A stretch of DNA of 64,000 bases, from the NCBI RefSeq assembly GCF_037969765.1, contig NZ_CP150207.1:372001-436000 (forward strand), given 5' to 3'. Below the pieces are notes generated by a model, which ran no database searches, was not told the DNA's origin, and saw only the letters and a program-made list of their open reading frames with translations. The DNA comes from Paenibacillus sp. FSL W8-0186 (GTDB lineage: Bacteria; Bacillota; Bacilli; Paenibacillales; Paenibacillaceae). Each line of letters begins with the position of its first letter. Position 1 is the stretch's first letter. Made by a program: the position numbers and the translations under genes. This document shows, piece by piece, positions 1 to 8,860 of this stretch.

Positions 1-2
1 CT

Positions 3-371
3 ACCTTCGCGGGCATGCGCTTGCTGTTCATGAGCTCGCAGAGCAAGAATAAGGAGCTCGCTGCGGAGTTTATTCAGCACATTATGTCCAAGGAAGAGAC
101 ATGGAAGCGTTATACGGAGCTGGGAACCCCGGTTGTCCTGAAATCGCTGGAGCAGGATTATATCCAGGACAAGCCGGAGATTAACCAAGCGATCTTTGAT
201 GCAGTCTCGTACGGTAAAGGCGCAGCGAAGGTCACTTATGCCGGGAAGCTGAGCGAGATTATCAGCCAGAACCTGGAGGGCGCCTTCTACGGGAAGATTT
301 CGGCTGAGGAAGCGATGAAGCAGGGCGTGGAGCAGTTGAACCGTGAGCTTCCTAACCTGATTGGAAAATAG
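3..371 (+). CDS. Sugar ABC transporter substrate-binding protein, C-terminal part (5' end outside window)
   Basis: The reading frame is open from the window edge, so only the last 122 residues or so are present. The start TFAGMRLLFMSSQSKNKE followed by AAEFIQHIMS matches the C-lobe of family 1 extracellular solute-binding proteins, where a conserved serine-lysine-asparagine-lysine-glutamate stretch precedes the helix closing the ligand cleft. The end, with alternating helices and a final ELPNLIGK, is a normal family C terminus. It lies just upstream of two permeases, so it is read as the lipoprotein receptor of that importer. The ligand is unknown; the downstream sulfatase suggests a sulfated oligosaccharide. 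Confidence 0.85.
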   Translation, partial: TFAGMRLLFMSSQSKNKELAAEFIQHIMSKEETWKRYTELGTPVVLKSLEQDYIQDKPEINQAIFDAVSYGKGAAKVTYAGKLSEIISQNLEGAFYGKISAEEAMKQGVEQLNRELPNLIGK

Positions 372-386
372 AGAAATGTTTATAGA

Positions 387-430
387 ACGAGACGCCTGCT
401 TGCTTCGATGACGCACAGGCGTTTCGTATA
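387..430 (+). terminator. Hairpin between binding-protein and permease genes
   Basis: Arms ACGAGACGCCTG (387-398) and CAGGCGTTTCGT (416-427) pair over 12 bases with one G-U pair. The following sequence has only a weak T run. The position suggests partial termination or mRNA 3'-end stabilisation, so that the binding protein is made in excess over the permeases. Confidence 0.55.
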
Positions 431-468
431 GGATGAAGAAAACCAGACTTCAGCGAGGTGGTTAACTT

Positions 469-1398
469 ATGAAACCAACGCTATCCCGTTCTGTGGAGAC
501 GGACGGGAAGACTAGATCCAAGCAGCGGCTGAGCATCGACTATGTAGGCTATGCGATGATCGCGCCCGGCTATTTAATTTATTTTCTGTTTATTTTCATA
601 CCGCTGATCGTCGGCGTATATTACAGCTTTACGAACTATAACTTCTACAGTACGCCGGAGTTTATCGGCTTGCAGAATTATGCCCGGCTCCTGCAGGATG
701 CGCTGTTCGGCAAGGCGATGTACAACACGTTCATCTATGCATTATTTACGATTGTGCCCCAATTGTTCTTAGGCTTAATTCTAGCCGTTCTGTTGAATGG
801 CAAGCTCTTTGGCCGCGTCTTCTCCCGGGCTAGCATTTATATTCCTAACGTCACCTCGATGGTGGCTGTTTCGATGATCTGGCTGTGGATTTATGACCCG
901 GCCCTCGGTATTTTGAATCGGATGATCAAGGTGTTTGGCATTGATCCCATTCAGTGGCTCTACAATCCGAACACGGCGATGATGGCCGTAGTCATTATGA
1001 GTATCTGGAAATCGCTGGGTTATACGATGATCGTTTACCTCGCGGGCCTGCAGTCGATTCCGTCCAGCTTGTACGAGGCGGCGCATATGGACGGGGCGTC
1101 GAAGATCCGGCAATTTTTCTCGATTACGATTCCGATGCTGAAGCCAACGACCTTTTTTATTCTGGTCATGTCCTGCATTAACTCGTTTATGGTATTTGAA
1201 CAGGTCAATATTATGACGGCCGGCGGACCGCTGAACTCGACGACAACCGTCGTGCATCAAATTTACCTCCGCGGCTTCCAGGATTTCCAAATGGGATATG
1301 CTTCGGCAATGGCCATTGTCCTCTTTCTCATCACGCTGGTCATTACCTTGATTAACTTCAAGTACGGCAATCAGGGGGATGATTTGGATGTGGATTAA
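469..1398 (+). CDS. Sugar ABC transporter permease, MalF/UgpA type
   Basis: This 309-residue membrane protein forms half of the channel of a carbohydrate uptake (CUT1) importer. A cytoplasmic basic N terminus (about 1-25) is followed by six predicted membrane segments starting near YVGYAMIAPGYLIYFLF. The EAA loop, which contacts the ATPase, is visible as EAAHMDGASKIRQFFSITIP near residues 203-222. The ATG is preceded by GAGGTGG. The second permease follows 3 bases after the stop, so they are co-transcribed. Family assignment is secure; the substrate is inferred only from the sulfatase downstream. Confidence 0.93.
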   Translation: MKPTLSRSVETDGKTRSKQRLSIDYVGYAMIAPGYLIYFLFIFIPLIVGVYYSFTNYNFYSTPEFIGLQNYARLLQDALFGKAMYNTFIYALFTIVPQLFLGLILAVLLNGKLFGRVFSRASIYIPNVTSMVAVSMIWLWIYDPALGILNRMIKVFGIDPIQWLYNPNTAMMAVVIMSIWKSLGYTMIVYLAGLQSIPSSLYEAAHMDGASKIRQFFSITIPMLKPTTFFILVMSCINSFMVFEQVNIMTAGGPLNSTTTVVHQIYLRGFQDFQMGYASAMAIVLFLITLVITLINFKYGNQGDDLDVD

Positions 1399-1401
1399 TC
1401 G

Positions 1402-2283
1402 ATGGGGGTGGGTAAATTGAGCAGCAGAAATATGGGCTTGGTAGTGATGTCGGTCGTTTTGCTGGCGGTATCGCTGGTCATGCTGGCGCCTTTCTTGATC
1501 ATGGTGCTGACCTCGTTCAAAACAATGGGAGAGATCCAGTCACCGACCTTTTCTTTGTTTCCGAAGGTATGGCATTTTGACAATTATGCCGAAGCGCTGT
1601 CGCGGGGCGATTGGCTGAAGTATTTCTATAACTCCTTTGTCGTCACGATCATTACGGTTGTGGTCAGTCTGGTGCTGAATTCGATGGCGGGATACTCCTT
1701 CGCGCGGCTGAAATTCCCGGGAAGAGATATTTTGTTCTTCTCGGTACTGATCGGAATTATGGTGCCGGCCCAGACGACGATGATCCCTACCTTTCTGATG
1801 ATGAAGCAGTTTCCGCTGGCGGGCGGCAATAATCTGTTTGGTCAAGACGGAATCGGATTCATTAACAGTTACACAGGCCTGATCCTGCCGTTTATCGCGG
1901 GCTCATTTGGGATTTTTCTCTGCCGGCAGTTTTTCCTCAATTTCCCCAGAGCTTTGGACGAAGCTTCGCAGATTGACGGGGCCTCCAAGTTCCGGGTATT
2001 CTATCAAATTTATTTGCCGCTGAGCAAGCCGATTCTGGCAACGCTGGCTATTTTTAAGACGACTTCGGCCTGGAATGATTATATGTGGCCTCTGATTATG
2101 ACGAATACCGAAGGAATGAGAACGGTTCAACTCGGGTTGACGATTTTTCGCGGAGAGACGAACGTGGAATGGAACCTGCTGATGGCGGCGACGACTCTTG
2201 TTGTCCTGCCGCTTGTAGTGCTATTTTTGGCGGCGCAGAAATATTTTGTACAGGGTATCGTGACGACAGGGTTAAAAGCTTAA
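1402..2283 (+). CDS. Sugar ABC transporter permease, MalG/UgpE type
   Basis: This 293-residue inner-membrane protein is the partner of the preceding permease. It has six hydrophobic segments and the EAA loop EASQIDGASKFRVFYQIYLP in the second half. It ends in the usual FVQGIVTTGLKA tail of the MalG class. ATG 1402 has only a weak ribosome site; a TTG at 1417 sits after a GGGGGTGGG stretch and may be the real start, which would shorten the protein by 5 residues. The sulfatase gene begins 16 bases after the stop, in the same operon. Confidence 0.93.
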   Translation: MGVGKLSSRNMGLVVMSVVLLAVSLVMLAPFLIMVLTSFKTMGEIQSPTFSLFPKVWHFDNYAEALSRGDWLKYFYNSFVVTIITVVVSLVLNSMAGYSFARLKFPGRDILFFSVLIGIMVPAQTTMIPTFLMMKQFPLAGGNNLFGQDGIGFINSYTGLILPFIAGSFGIFLCRQFFLNFPRALDEASQIDGASKFRVFYQIYLPLSKPILATLAIFKTTSAWNDYMWPLIMTNTEGMRTVQLGLTIFRGETNVEWNLLMAATTLVVLPLVVLFLAAQKYFVQGIVTTGLKA

Positions 2284-2299
2284 TTTAGGAGGGGTTGGC

Positions 2300-3778
2300 A
2301 TGAAGACCATTCTGGTATTGTTGGATACGCTGAATCGGCGCAGCCTTCCAGCCTATGGCGGTGAGGCGAGTACGCCGAATATTGACCGTGCCGCGGAGAA
2401 GTCCGTCGTATTCGGACAGCATTGGTCTGGATCGCTGCCTTGCATGCCGGCAAGAAGGGATCTGCTGACGGGGCGGGCATCGTTTCTGGAGAAAGGCTGG
2501 GGCGGCATCGAACCGTTTGACCGGACTTTGCCGGAGGTGCTGCGCGAGGCCGGAATATTCAGTCATATCATTACCGATCACTATCATTATTTCTCACGGG
2601 GCGGGGAGAATTACTGCCAGGCGTTTTCCACCTGGGACTTCCATCGTGGACAGGAGGGCGATCCTTGGCATTCCGTCATTGCCGAGCCGCCTAAGCCGGA
2701 GCAGTATTACGGCCGAATCGAGGATCAGTATGAGCATAACCGCAGCCGCTTTGAGCGAGAGGAAGATTATCCGGGACCGCGGACATTGTCTGCGGCATGC
2801 GATTGGCTGGAGCGCAATAAGGATGAGGATAACTACTTCCTGTGGGTGGAGGCCTTCGACCCTCATGAGCCGTTTGATTGCCCGCCGTATTATTTGGAGC
2901 AGTATAAGGACACATATAACGGACCGAGGTTTGACTGGCCGATTTATGGGGATGCCGATGTCCCGGAAGATGCTCTCCGTCACTTAAATGCAAGGTATGC
3001 CGCCAACCTGACGATGATCGATCATTGGTTCGGCAAGCTGCTGGACACGATGGATCGTCTCGAGTTACGGGAGGATACGTTGTTTATCTTTACGACCGAT
3101 CACGGCTTTTTGCTCGGGGAGCATGAGCTGCTCGGGAAGAACCAGATGCATGTCTACAATGAATTGGCCCATATTCCGTTGATGATCCGCCCGCCGGGCG
3201 GTCAGAGAGAAGGCATGCGAATCCATGCTTTATCGCAAACGGTGGATTTGATGCCGACGATTCTGGATTATATGGGCGTCCAGGCTCCTGAAGATGTGAG
3301 GGGCTACTCCCTTCGAGGGCTGCTGGAAGGTCGAGAGGATCAAGTGCGCGAAGCGGCGATCTATGGATATCATGGCATGGCGGTGAATGTGACAGACGGA
3401 CGCCATACTTACATGCGCGCTCCTAAGTCGGCAGATAATCATCCCTGCAATATCTACACGGCGATGCCGACGACGTTCCGCTCGTTTCTTGGCGGCGGTA
3501 TGGAAAAAGAGATCGAATGCGGACGTTATTTAGAGCGTACGGATTATCCGGTATTCAAAATTCCGCTGACGGCGGAAGGCAGGCCTTATACGGGCAATCA
3601 ACGGGTGCTGCAATCGCAGCTGTTCAGTCTCGAAGAGGATTACGCCCAGCAGCATCCACTGCAGAATGAGGCGGTGGAAGAGCATATGATCGATTTGCTC
3701 CGGGCGGAGATGGAGCGGGCCGATGCGCCGGAAGAGCAATACCTCCGCTTGGGGCTGGAGAAAAGAGAGGACGATTAG
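2300..3778 (+). CDS. Sulfatase, formylglycine type (S1 family), cytoplasmic
   Basis: This 492-residue enzyme of the alkaline-phosphatase superfamily is expected to cut sulfate esters, probably from an imported glycan. The modification signature C48-M-P-A-R52 fits CxPxR, in which Cys becomes formylglycine. The N-terminal LVLLDTLNR strand supplies a metal aspartate. The later FTTDHGFLLGEHELLGKN segment, with Asp-His and Lys, is the second metal and sulfate site. There is no signal peptide, so the protein should act in the cytoplasm. The cysteine signature and the next gene, a radical-SAM sulfatase maturase, agree with each other. The ribosome site TAGGAGGGG precedes ATG 2300. The exact sulfated substrate cannot be read. 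Confidence 0.9.
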   Translation: MKTILVLLDTLNRRSLPAYGGEASTPNIDRAAEKSVVFGQHWSGSLPCMPARRDLLTGRASFLEKGWGGIEPFDRTLPEVLREAGIFSHIITDHYHYFSRGGENYCQAFSTWDFHRGQEGDPWHSVIAEPPKPEQYYGRIEDQYEHNRSRFEREEDYPGPRTLSAACDWLERNKDEDNYFLWVEAFDPHEPFDCPPYYLEQYKDTYNGPRFDWPIYGDADVPEDALRHLNARYAANLTMIDHWFGKLLDTMDRLELREDTLFIFTTDHGFLLGEHELLGKNQMHVYNELAHIPLMIRPPGGQREGMRIHALSQTVDLMPTILDYMGVQAPEDVRGYSLRGLLEGREDQVREAAIYGYHGMAVNVTDGRHTYMRAPKSADNHPCNIYTAMPTTFRSFLGGGMEKEIECGRYLERTDYPVFKIPLTAEGRPYTGNQRVLQSQLFSLEEDYAQQHPLQNEAVEEHMIDLLRAEMERADAPEEQYLRLGLEKREDD

Positions 3779-3885
3779 TATGATTTCGCTTGGAGATCGG
3801 CGATTCCGCCGGTTTCCAGGTCTATTTTTATATATTGGCCTTAGCATAACTGCTATGGAAACGGGATACCGTGAAGGAGGACATG

Positions 3886-5142
3886 ATGAATCAATCTTGT
3901 GCAGCGGCAGCCTATGGCGATGTCGGCGTGATGTGGAAGACGGTGTCAGAGGACTGCAATCTTGCCTGCGACTACTGCTACTACAGTACTTGCGCTGGTA
4001 AGCCGGGTCCTAAAATCAATAGAATAGATTCTTCCGTTCTGGAGAAATTCATTCAGGAGTATATGAGCATCAGCAAGGGAAGGGCTTCATTTACTTGGCA
4101 GGGCGGCGAGCCATTGCTGGCAGGGCTGTCTTTTTTTGAAGAGGTGGTAGAACTGCAGGTGAAGCATGCGCCACCGCGCACCTCAATCAGCAATTCTCTG
4201 CAAACGAACGGGACGATGATCAATGAGAAGTGGGCCGCCTTCTTTAAGACATACCAGTTCCTGATTGGCGTCAGTCTGGACGGTCCGCAGCCGATTCATG
4301 ACGCTAGAAGAGTGGATTCCCGGGGAGCGGGCAGCTTCGATCGCGTGATGAAAGGGATCGGAGTTTTGCGCGAGCATGATGTTGATTTTAATATTCTTAC
4401 GGTCGTGCATCAAGGAAATGTCGGCAAGGCGCAGGAGCTAATGCGGTTTTACGAGGAGCAGGGTTTTGCGTACATCCAGTTCATTCCCTGCATGTCCTTC
4501 CGCTCCCAGCAGATCGGCATGCCAGGTGTCTATGAAATCACGCCTGAAGAGTACGGCAATTTTCTGTGCGAGGCATTTGACTATTGGTATAACGAAGGGA
4601 AGCCGCGTACATCCATCCGCTTCTTCGATAATATGCTGAGCTCCTATCTGTACCGGGACCCGGAGCTTTGCATTCTCAGTGCTGGATGTAGCACGATGCT
4701 TGTACTGGAGCAGAACGGGGATGCATATCCTTGCGATTTCTATATTCACGAGGATTGGAAGCTGGGGAATGCGGCGACGCACAGCATTCAAGAGCTGCTG
4801 TCTCACCCCTTGCGCGATAAGTTTCTCGATATGAAGCCTACGCTTCCCGAGTTGTGCCGCACCTGCGAATATCAGCGGCTGTGTCATGGGGGCTGCCCTC
4901 GCAACCGCAAATGGACAGAGGATTTAAGCGCTTCTGAGGTCGATTATTTCTGTGCGAGCTACAAGCAGATTTACGGGTATGCGGAAGAGCGGATGAAGAA
5001 GCTTGGGGCCGAATTAAGACAGCAGCTGTTCGAACGGAACCTGAAGCTCTACTTCAAAGGAAAACTGCCGGGACGAAACGATCCCTGCGCCTGTGGCAGC
5101 GCCAGAAAATACAAGCACTGCTGTGGAGAAAACACGATATAG
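3886..5142 (+). CDS. Anaerobic sulfatase-maturating enzyme (radical SAM/SPASM) with C-terminal SEC-C motif
   Basis: This enzyme of about 418 residues oxidises the sulfatase active-site cysteine to formylglycine by radical SAM chemistry. The CX3CX2C cluster motif is C24-N-L-A-C28-D-Y-C31. A SPASM region carries further cysteines (LCILSAGCS, YPCDFY, LCRTCEYQRLCHGGC) for auxiliary iron-sulfur clusters. The last 22 or so residues form a SEC-C zinc motif (GRNDPCACGS...HCCG). The frame stays open to a GTG at 3871, but AAGGAGG at 3874-3880 lies inside that extension, so ATG 3886 (or 3883) is the start. Its position directly after a CxPxR sulfatase gives the substrate. It probably ends the operon. 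Confidence 0.92.
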   Translation: MNQSCAAAAYGDVGVMWKTVSEDCNLACDYCYYSTCAGKPGPKINRIDSSVLEKFIQEYMSISKGRASFTWQGGEPLLAGLSFFEEVVELQVKHAPPRTSISNSLQTNGTMINEKWAAFFKTYQFLIGVSLDGPQPIHDARRVDSRGAGSFDRVMKGIGVLREHDVDFNILTVVHQGNVGKAQELMRFYEEQGFAYIQFIPCMSFRSQQIGMPGVYEITPEEYGNFLCEAFDYWYNEGKPRTSIRFFDNMLSSYLYRDPELCILSAGCSTMLVLEQNGDAYPCDFYIHEDWKLGNAATHSIQELLSHPLRDKFLDMKPTLPELCRTCEYQRLCHGGCPRNRKWTEDLSASEVDYFCASYKQIYGYAEERMKKLGAELRQQLFERNLKLYFKGKLPGRNDPCACGSARKYKHCCGENTI

Positions 5143-5171
5143 CCGGACCTGAGCCCAACACCGTACTGATG

Positions 5172-5708
5172 TCAAAACAACACAATGCCTGCACAGGCGG
5201 ACAAGCCGATCACCATAAGTGGGTGGACTTTGTATCTTATGATCGACGCGAAGGCGGCGCCACCGATCAGCAGGGTTGCAAGCGTCGTCCAATTGAATAT
5301 GCTGCTCGTTAGGTCAGGGAAGCCGAGGTGAATCGCGGCATAGATAATGAGCCCGATAATAATCGGACGCAAGCCGTAGAGCGAATATTGCACCCAGGGT
5401 TTGGTATGAATCTTGTAAAAAAATCTGGCCGCCAGCACGATAATGATCAGCGATGGCAAAGTAATCCCCACAATAGCGGCAATCGCCCCCGGCATTCCAG
5501 CCGTGTCCAGGCCGATCAGCATCGCGGCATTGACGGCAATGGAGCCGGGGGACATGCCGGCCAGAGCGACAATATGCTGAAAGCGTTCTGGAGTAATCCA
5601 GCCGTACTGGCTTACTTCATAATGGATCATGGAGATGACGGCATAGCCGCCTCCAAAAGACGCAAAACCAATTTTCATAAAAATAAGAAACAACTTCCAC
5701 AGCAGCAC
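5172..5708 (-). CDS. Chromate transporter subunit, short CHR type (YwrA/YwrB-like), second gene
   Basis: This single-CHR-domain membrane protein of about 178 residues matches half of a ChrA anion exporter. The conserved IGFASFGGGYAVISMI motif lies near the N terminus, followed by GMSPGSIAVNAAM. Several hydrophobic helices continue to the end. The frame extends to 5744, but a GTG at 5708 is preceded by GAGGTG with 6-base spacing, so this is the likely start. It follows the other half-size CHR gene in transcription order; such pairs act as heterodimers in Bacillus. Chromate export is the family's known role; true substrate specificity is untested. Confidence 0.88.
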   Translation of the reverse strand: MLLWKLFLIFMKIGFASFGGGYAVISMIHYEVSQYGWITPERFQHIVALAGMSPGSIAVNAAMLIGLDTAGMPGAIAAIVGITLPSLIIIVLAARFFYKIHTKPWVQYSLYGLRPIIIGLIIYAAIHLGFPDLTSSIFNWTTLATLLIGGAAFASIIRYKVHPLMVIGLSACAGIVLF

Positions 5709-5770
5709 GTTATTCACCTCTTGTAATAAGTCATCCTCAATCATCGGGTCTGTTCGAAGCGAACGAACGG

Positions 5771-6406
5771 TTAAATATAATACTCAATGAATTCCGTCCC
5801 AGAGCCTGCGGCCCGGGATTCTTTTTCTGTATGAAGCGGCAATCCCAGCGCTTTTTTCACGCCCATGATGACATTGCCTGCTGCGAGTCCGATCAAAATT
5901 AGGAAAATCGGGTTCAAGCCGGTAAACAACAATAGCAGAAGCGAGGCGATGGTTACCAGCTTAGTAGAAAGGTCGAACAGGGAGGTTTTACCCATTCTGT
6001 AGGCAGCGACAGCAATCAAGCCGATGACGGCGCCGTTGATGCCTTTGAAGGCGGCAATCATTTTCGGCTCATTTTGCAGCAGGGCATATCCCGCGCTTAA
6101 GCCGATCAAGATCAGAAAGGTAGGCAGCGTGATGCCCAGAACTGCCGCTACCGCTCCTGGAATTTTGCCCAGCCGGTAGCCGATAAAGGCCGAGGAATTG
6201 ACGCCGACCCCGCCGGGAGCCGATCCCGCAATGGAGAAAATATCGCTGATTTCCCGTTCATCCATCCACTGCCGCTGCTCCACCACTTCATGTTCAATTG
6301 TCGAAATCATCGCATAGCCCCCGCCAAAGGTAGAAGGCCCGATTTTAAAAAATGTCCAAAACAAATCCCGCAGTATGATCAACTTGCCAATAAATCCGGT
6401 TCGCAT
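5771..6406 (-). CDS. Chromate transporter subunit, short CHR type, first gene
   Basis: This 211-residue membrane protein has the CHR signature FKIGPSTFGGGYAMISTIEHEVVE near residues 18-41 and a second conserved stretch GSAPGGVGVNSSAF. It is the first gene of a two-gene operon with the shorter CHR protein, 62 bases apart. In split systems the two halves sit in the membrane in opposite orientation and work together. The sequence ends with a polar tail. The start at ATG 6406 has GGGAGAG upstream. Nothing nearby is related to chromate, so it may be a stand-alone resistance pair. Confidence 0.88.
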   Translation of the reverse strand: MRTGFIGKLIILRDLFWTFFKIGPSTFGGGYAMISTIEHEVVEQRQWMDEREISDIFSIAGSAPGGVGVNSSAFIGYRLGKIPGAVAAVLGITLPTFLILIGLSAGYALLQNEPKMIAAFKGINGAVIGLIAVAAYRMGKTSLFDLSTKLVTIASLLLLLFTGLNPIFLILIGLAAGNVIMGVKKALGLPLHTEKESRAAGSGTEFIEYYI

Positions 6407-6619
6407 GCTTCATTCTCTCCCTAATTGCTTGATGTCACAGCATACTTGTGATGAATCCGTTGTAACTAATTCAATTATAACAACTTTTTATCAAAATGGA
6501 ATTAAGTTTTTCGATTATTTATGATTTGCTCTAAAAAATATCTCGACAGATGTAATATAATAGTATTAAGTGAAAAATCGACATTATTTTCATAGTAATC
6601 CTATAGGGTATTAAAATCT

Positions 6620-6677
6620 TTTTATCCATTTGGATAAAAGTCTGGAACTGGAAAATTTACAAGCAAGTAGATATAAT
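6620..6677 (+). promoter_or_regulatory. Promoter and palindromic operator candidate for the ROK gene
   Basis: A perfect inverted repeat TTTTATCCA-TT-TGGATAAAA spans 6620-6639. Downstream lies a possible sigma-A promoter, TGGAAA (6649-6654), 17 bases, TATAAT (6672-6677), about 50 bases before the start of the ROK gene. The palindrome sits just upstream of the -35 element, which suits an autoregulatory site. The rest of the 320-base gap between the divergent chromate and ROK genes (6407-6728) is AT-rich and holds no visible gene. Confidence 0.5.
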
Positions 6678-6728
6678 GATCTATAGATATCCGATAAGAA
6701 TAATATGAATAAAACGAGGCGAACCTTG

Positions 6729-7928
6729 ATGAATAAAGTAAGCCAAGCAGCCTTAAGCGCAAAAAAATCGGTATTTGAGCGCATCGCCGGGCAGGAGCAT
6801 GTTTCCAAAGCCGAGCTGTTGGGCGAATTTGGTTTGACCAGCAGCAGCCTGACGAGATTGTTAGATGAGCTAACGAGTGAGGGATGGCTGGCAGAAGCAG
6901 GCTTCGGGGAGTCCACCGGCGGCAGGAAGCCGATTCTGTATCAGGTCAATCCCAGACATAAAGTGATTTTCGGATTGGAAATATCCCGGCTTTACTCTGC
7001 GCTGGGCCTGTTTGATTTGAATATGAAGGCTCTTTCCTATTGCCGCTGGACGATGGATGAGACGATGACGCCGGAGAAGCTGGTGCGCCATGTCAGTGCG
7101 AAGATCGATGTTATGCTGCAGGAGAACGGCTTGGACAAAGATAAGGTGGCGGGAATTGGAGTCGGGGCTGTAGGGCCGCTGGACAGGCATCGCGGGGTTA
7201 TTTTGGAGCCGCGGTACTTTGCCGCTGCGGGCTGGGCCCATGTTCCGATTTGCGAGCAGCTGGAGAAGGAGACGGGGATCCCTGCGACCTTGGAGAATGG
7301 AGCGAATACGGCTCTGATCGGCGAGCATTGGGCTTTACGCGGCGAGAAGGTTCAGCATATGCTGTACATCCACGCCGGATCGGGGCTGCGGTCCGCCATG
7401 ATGTCAGGCGGTTCCCTCGTTCATGGAGCGATGGATATGGAGGGCTCCATTGGCCAAATGATCATCCAGACGGATGGGCCGAGACTGCACAATGAGGGGA
7501 ATTACGGAGCGCTGGAGGCTTTTGCTTCGGTGCAGGCTTTGGAGAAGCAGGTCAGAGAGCAGCGAAAAATGGGCCGGAGCCAGCTGGCCGGAGCGGAGAA
7601 TTTTCAGCCGGACGGCATTCACTTCGATATGCTGGTAGAAGCGCTGAACGAGGGAGACCCCTTTATCCGCGAGCTATTTACCCAATCCGCCGTTTACATG
7701 GGGATCGGTCTGGCTAATCTGATCAACATCCTCCATCCGGAGACGGTAATCCTGGGGGGAGCGCTCATCAACGCTCACGGGCTGTATTACGATACCGCCA
7801 TTTCCGTCGCTCAGAAGAACATCTATTATTATCCGGAGTATCAGCCTGTGTTCTCGAAAGGCGTCCTCCAGGAAAACGCCGTTTCCACTGGTGCGGCGGT
7901 CATGATGTTCAAGCAGTTGCCGTTGTGA
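6729..7928 (+). CDS. ROK family transcriptional regulator (NagC/XylR type)
   Basis: This protein of about 399 residues has an N-terminal winged helix-turn-helix (about 1-65, KAELLGEFGLTSSSLTRLLDEL then a wing) and a C-terminal sugar-kinase-like ROK domain. The glycine-rich IGVGAVGPLDRH loop and LANLINILHPETVILGG segment are clear. The zinc motif CxCGxxGCxE of active ROK kinases is degraded to RLHNEGNYGALE, and the phosphate loop reads AGSGLRSAMMSGG, so it should bind a sugar without phosphorylating it. ATG 6729 has GAGGC upstream; ATG 6705 in frame is an alternative. No operon partner follows; the sulfatase locus is one possible target. Confidence 0.88.
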   Translation: MNKVSQAALSAKKSVFERIAGQEHVSKAELLGEFGLTSSSLTRLLDELTSEGWLAEAGFGESTGGRKPILYQVNPRHKVIFGLEISRLYSALGLFDLNMKALSYCRWTMDETMTPEKLVRHVSAKIDVMLQENGLDKDKVAGIGVGAVGPLDRHRGVILEPRYFAAAGWAHVPICEQLEKETGIPATLENGANTALIGEHWALRGEKVQHMLYIHAGSGLRSAMMSGGSLVHGAMDMEGSIGQMIIQTDGPRLHNEGNYGALEAFASVQALEKQVREQRKMGRSQLAGAENFQPDGIHFDMLVEALNEGDPFIRELFTQSAVYMGIGLANLINILHPETVILGGALINAHGLYYDTAISVAQKNIYYYPEYQPVFSKGVLQENAVSTGAAVMMFKQLPL

Positions 7929-8009
7929 GCGGGATTGCCGAACGAAGGAGTTCCTAGCGTGTGAGCGGTGGCCATCATGCTTGGCCGCCACCGTATGGTT
8001 GACGCCGTT

Positions 8010-8141
8010 GTGTGCTAGAGTGCCGTCGTGCGCTTGACCACCATCGTGTGCTAGAGTACCGTCGTGCGCTTGACCACCACCGTGTGCTAGACTGCTATCG
8101 CGTGCATGACCACGACCCTGTGCTTGGTCACCGTCATGCGA
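8010..8141. repeat. 36-bp tandem repeat, three copies and a degenerate fourth
   Basis: Units begin at 8010, 8046 and 8082 with GTGTGCTAGA and run to a GACCACC/GACCACG end. Copies 1 and 2 differ at only two positions; copy 3 has several changes; a fourth from 8118 (CTGTGCTTGGTCACCGTCATGCG) is decayed. There are no spacers between units. Confidence 0.8.
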
Positions 8142-8181
8142 CACCAAACACCGGGCCGGGCACTGGGAACGCCGCTGTAAG

Positions 8182-8660
8182 AATGATGCAATAGTACAGG
8201 AATTATCACACGTTATGCTACATTTCAGCTGTATTGATGTAAATGTGCAGGATTTTCTCTCATATGAGGACAAAGCTAGGTTTTACATAAATAAATGCTG
8301 TATCTTCGCAGTAAAATCAATTTTTAGGGCGTATGCTGGATTAAATGATGTACTTTTGCAGCAATCTCCTAACTGAAACTGGAGTGTCTATCCCACCATA
8401 AATTAAACTCGGGTTTATGTCTATACCCAGATGGTCACAGCAGATGGTCATAGTCAGTAACTAGATGTAATTCATGCAGTTAGTTCATCGGTTTTAGCCG
8501 TGATAGAGGGGACTAACTGTAAAACCTACATTTAGTTTTGAGCGATTTCGACGAATGAGCTCCATTCTGGCAAACTAACTGCATGTTTTACATTTAGCGC
8601 ATGGTTTTTTTGATAAAAGAGCTCAACTAGATGTATAGAATACACTTAACTTATCAAAGA
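8182..8660. repeat. Degenerate AT-rich repeats with 50-60 bp period
   Basis: Related phrases recur: AATGATGCA near 8182, ATTGATGTA near 8234, AATGCTGTA near 8293 and AATGATGTA near 8344, each followed after a few bases by a CAG or GCAG. Further on, AACTAACTGTAAAACC and AACTAACTGCATG stand before ACATTTAG. Similar sequence occurs at 11766-11960. Confidence 0.45.
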
Positions 8661-8814
8661 ATGGTTACTTGAGCTTCTGGAGGGCAAAATCCTCAATTTG
8701 TGAGTGATTTATTCGGTGATATGTGCGAGAACTGAGACAAATTTTACGAAAGCATCCCGACCAAAACACAAATATAAGAATGCATATATTGAATCGATGA
8801 AATTATCCATATTT

Positions 8815-8860
8815 AAGGGGATGAAGACTGCTATTGCAGTAATCCCCTCATGGTTTTTTT
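8815..8860 (+). terminator. Terminator-like hairpin in front of the aldo/keto reductase gene
   Basis: AAGGGGAT (8815-8822) pairs with ATCCCCT (8842-8848), and ACTGC/GCAGT extends the stem inside. A run of seven T follows at 8854-8860. No gene ends nearby; it may end a leader RNA or a small transcript. Confidence 0.55.

Noticed and set aside
8010..8141. CRISPR array
   Set aside because: The 36-bp units are directly adjacent without unique spacers, and no cas genes are present.
7674..8273. Minus-strand 199-residue frame with 12-residue HDGGQAHDGTLA-type repeats
   Set aside because: It overlaps the end of the ROK gene in antisense, and its repeat part is only the translated 36-bp tandem repeat. 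No ribosome site or family resemblance was seen.
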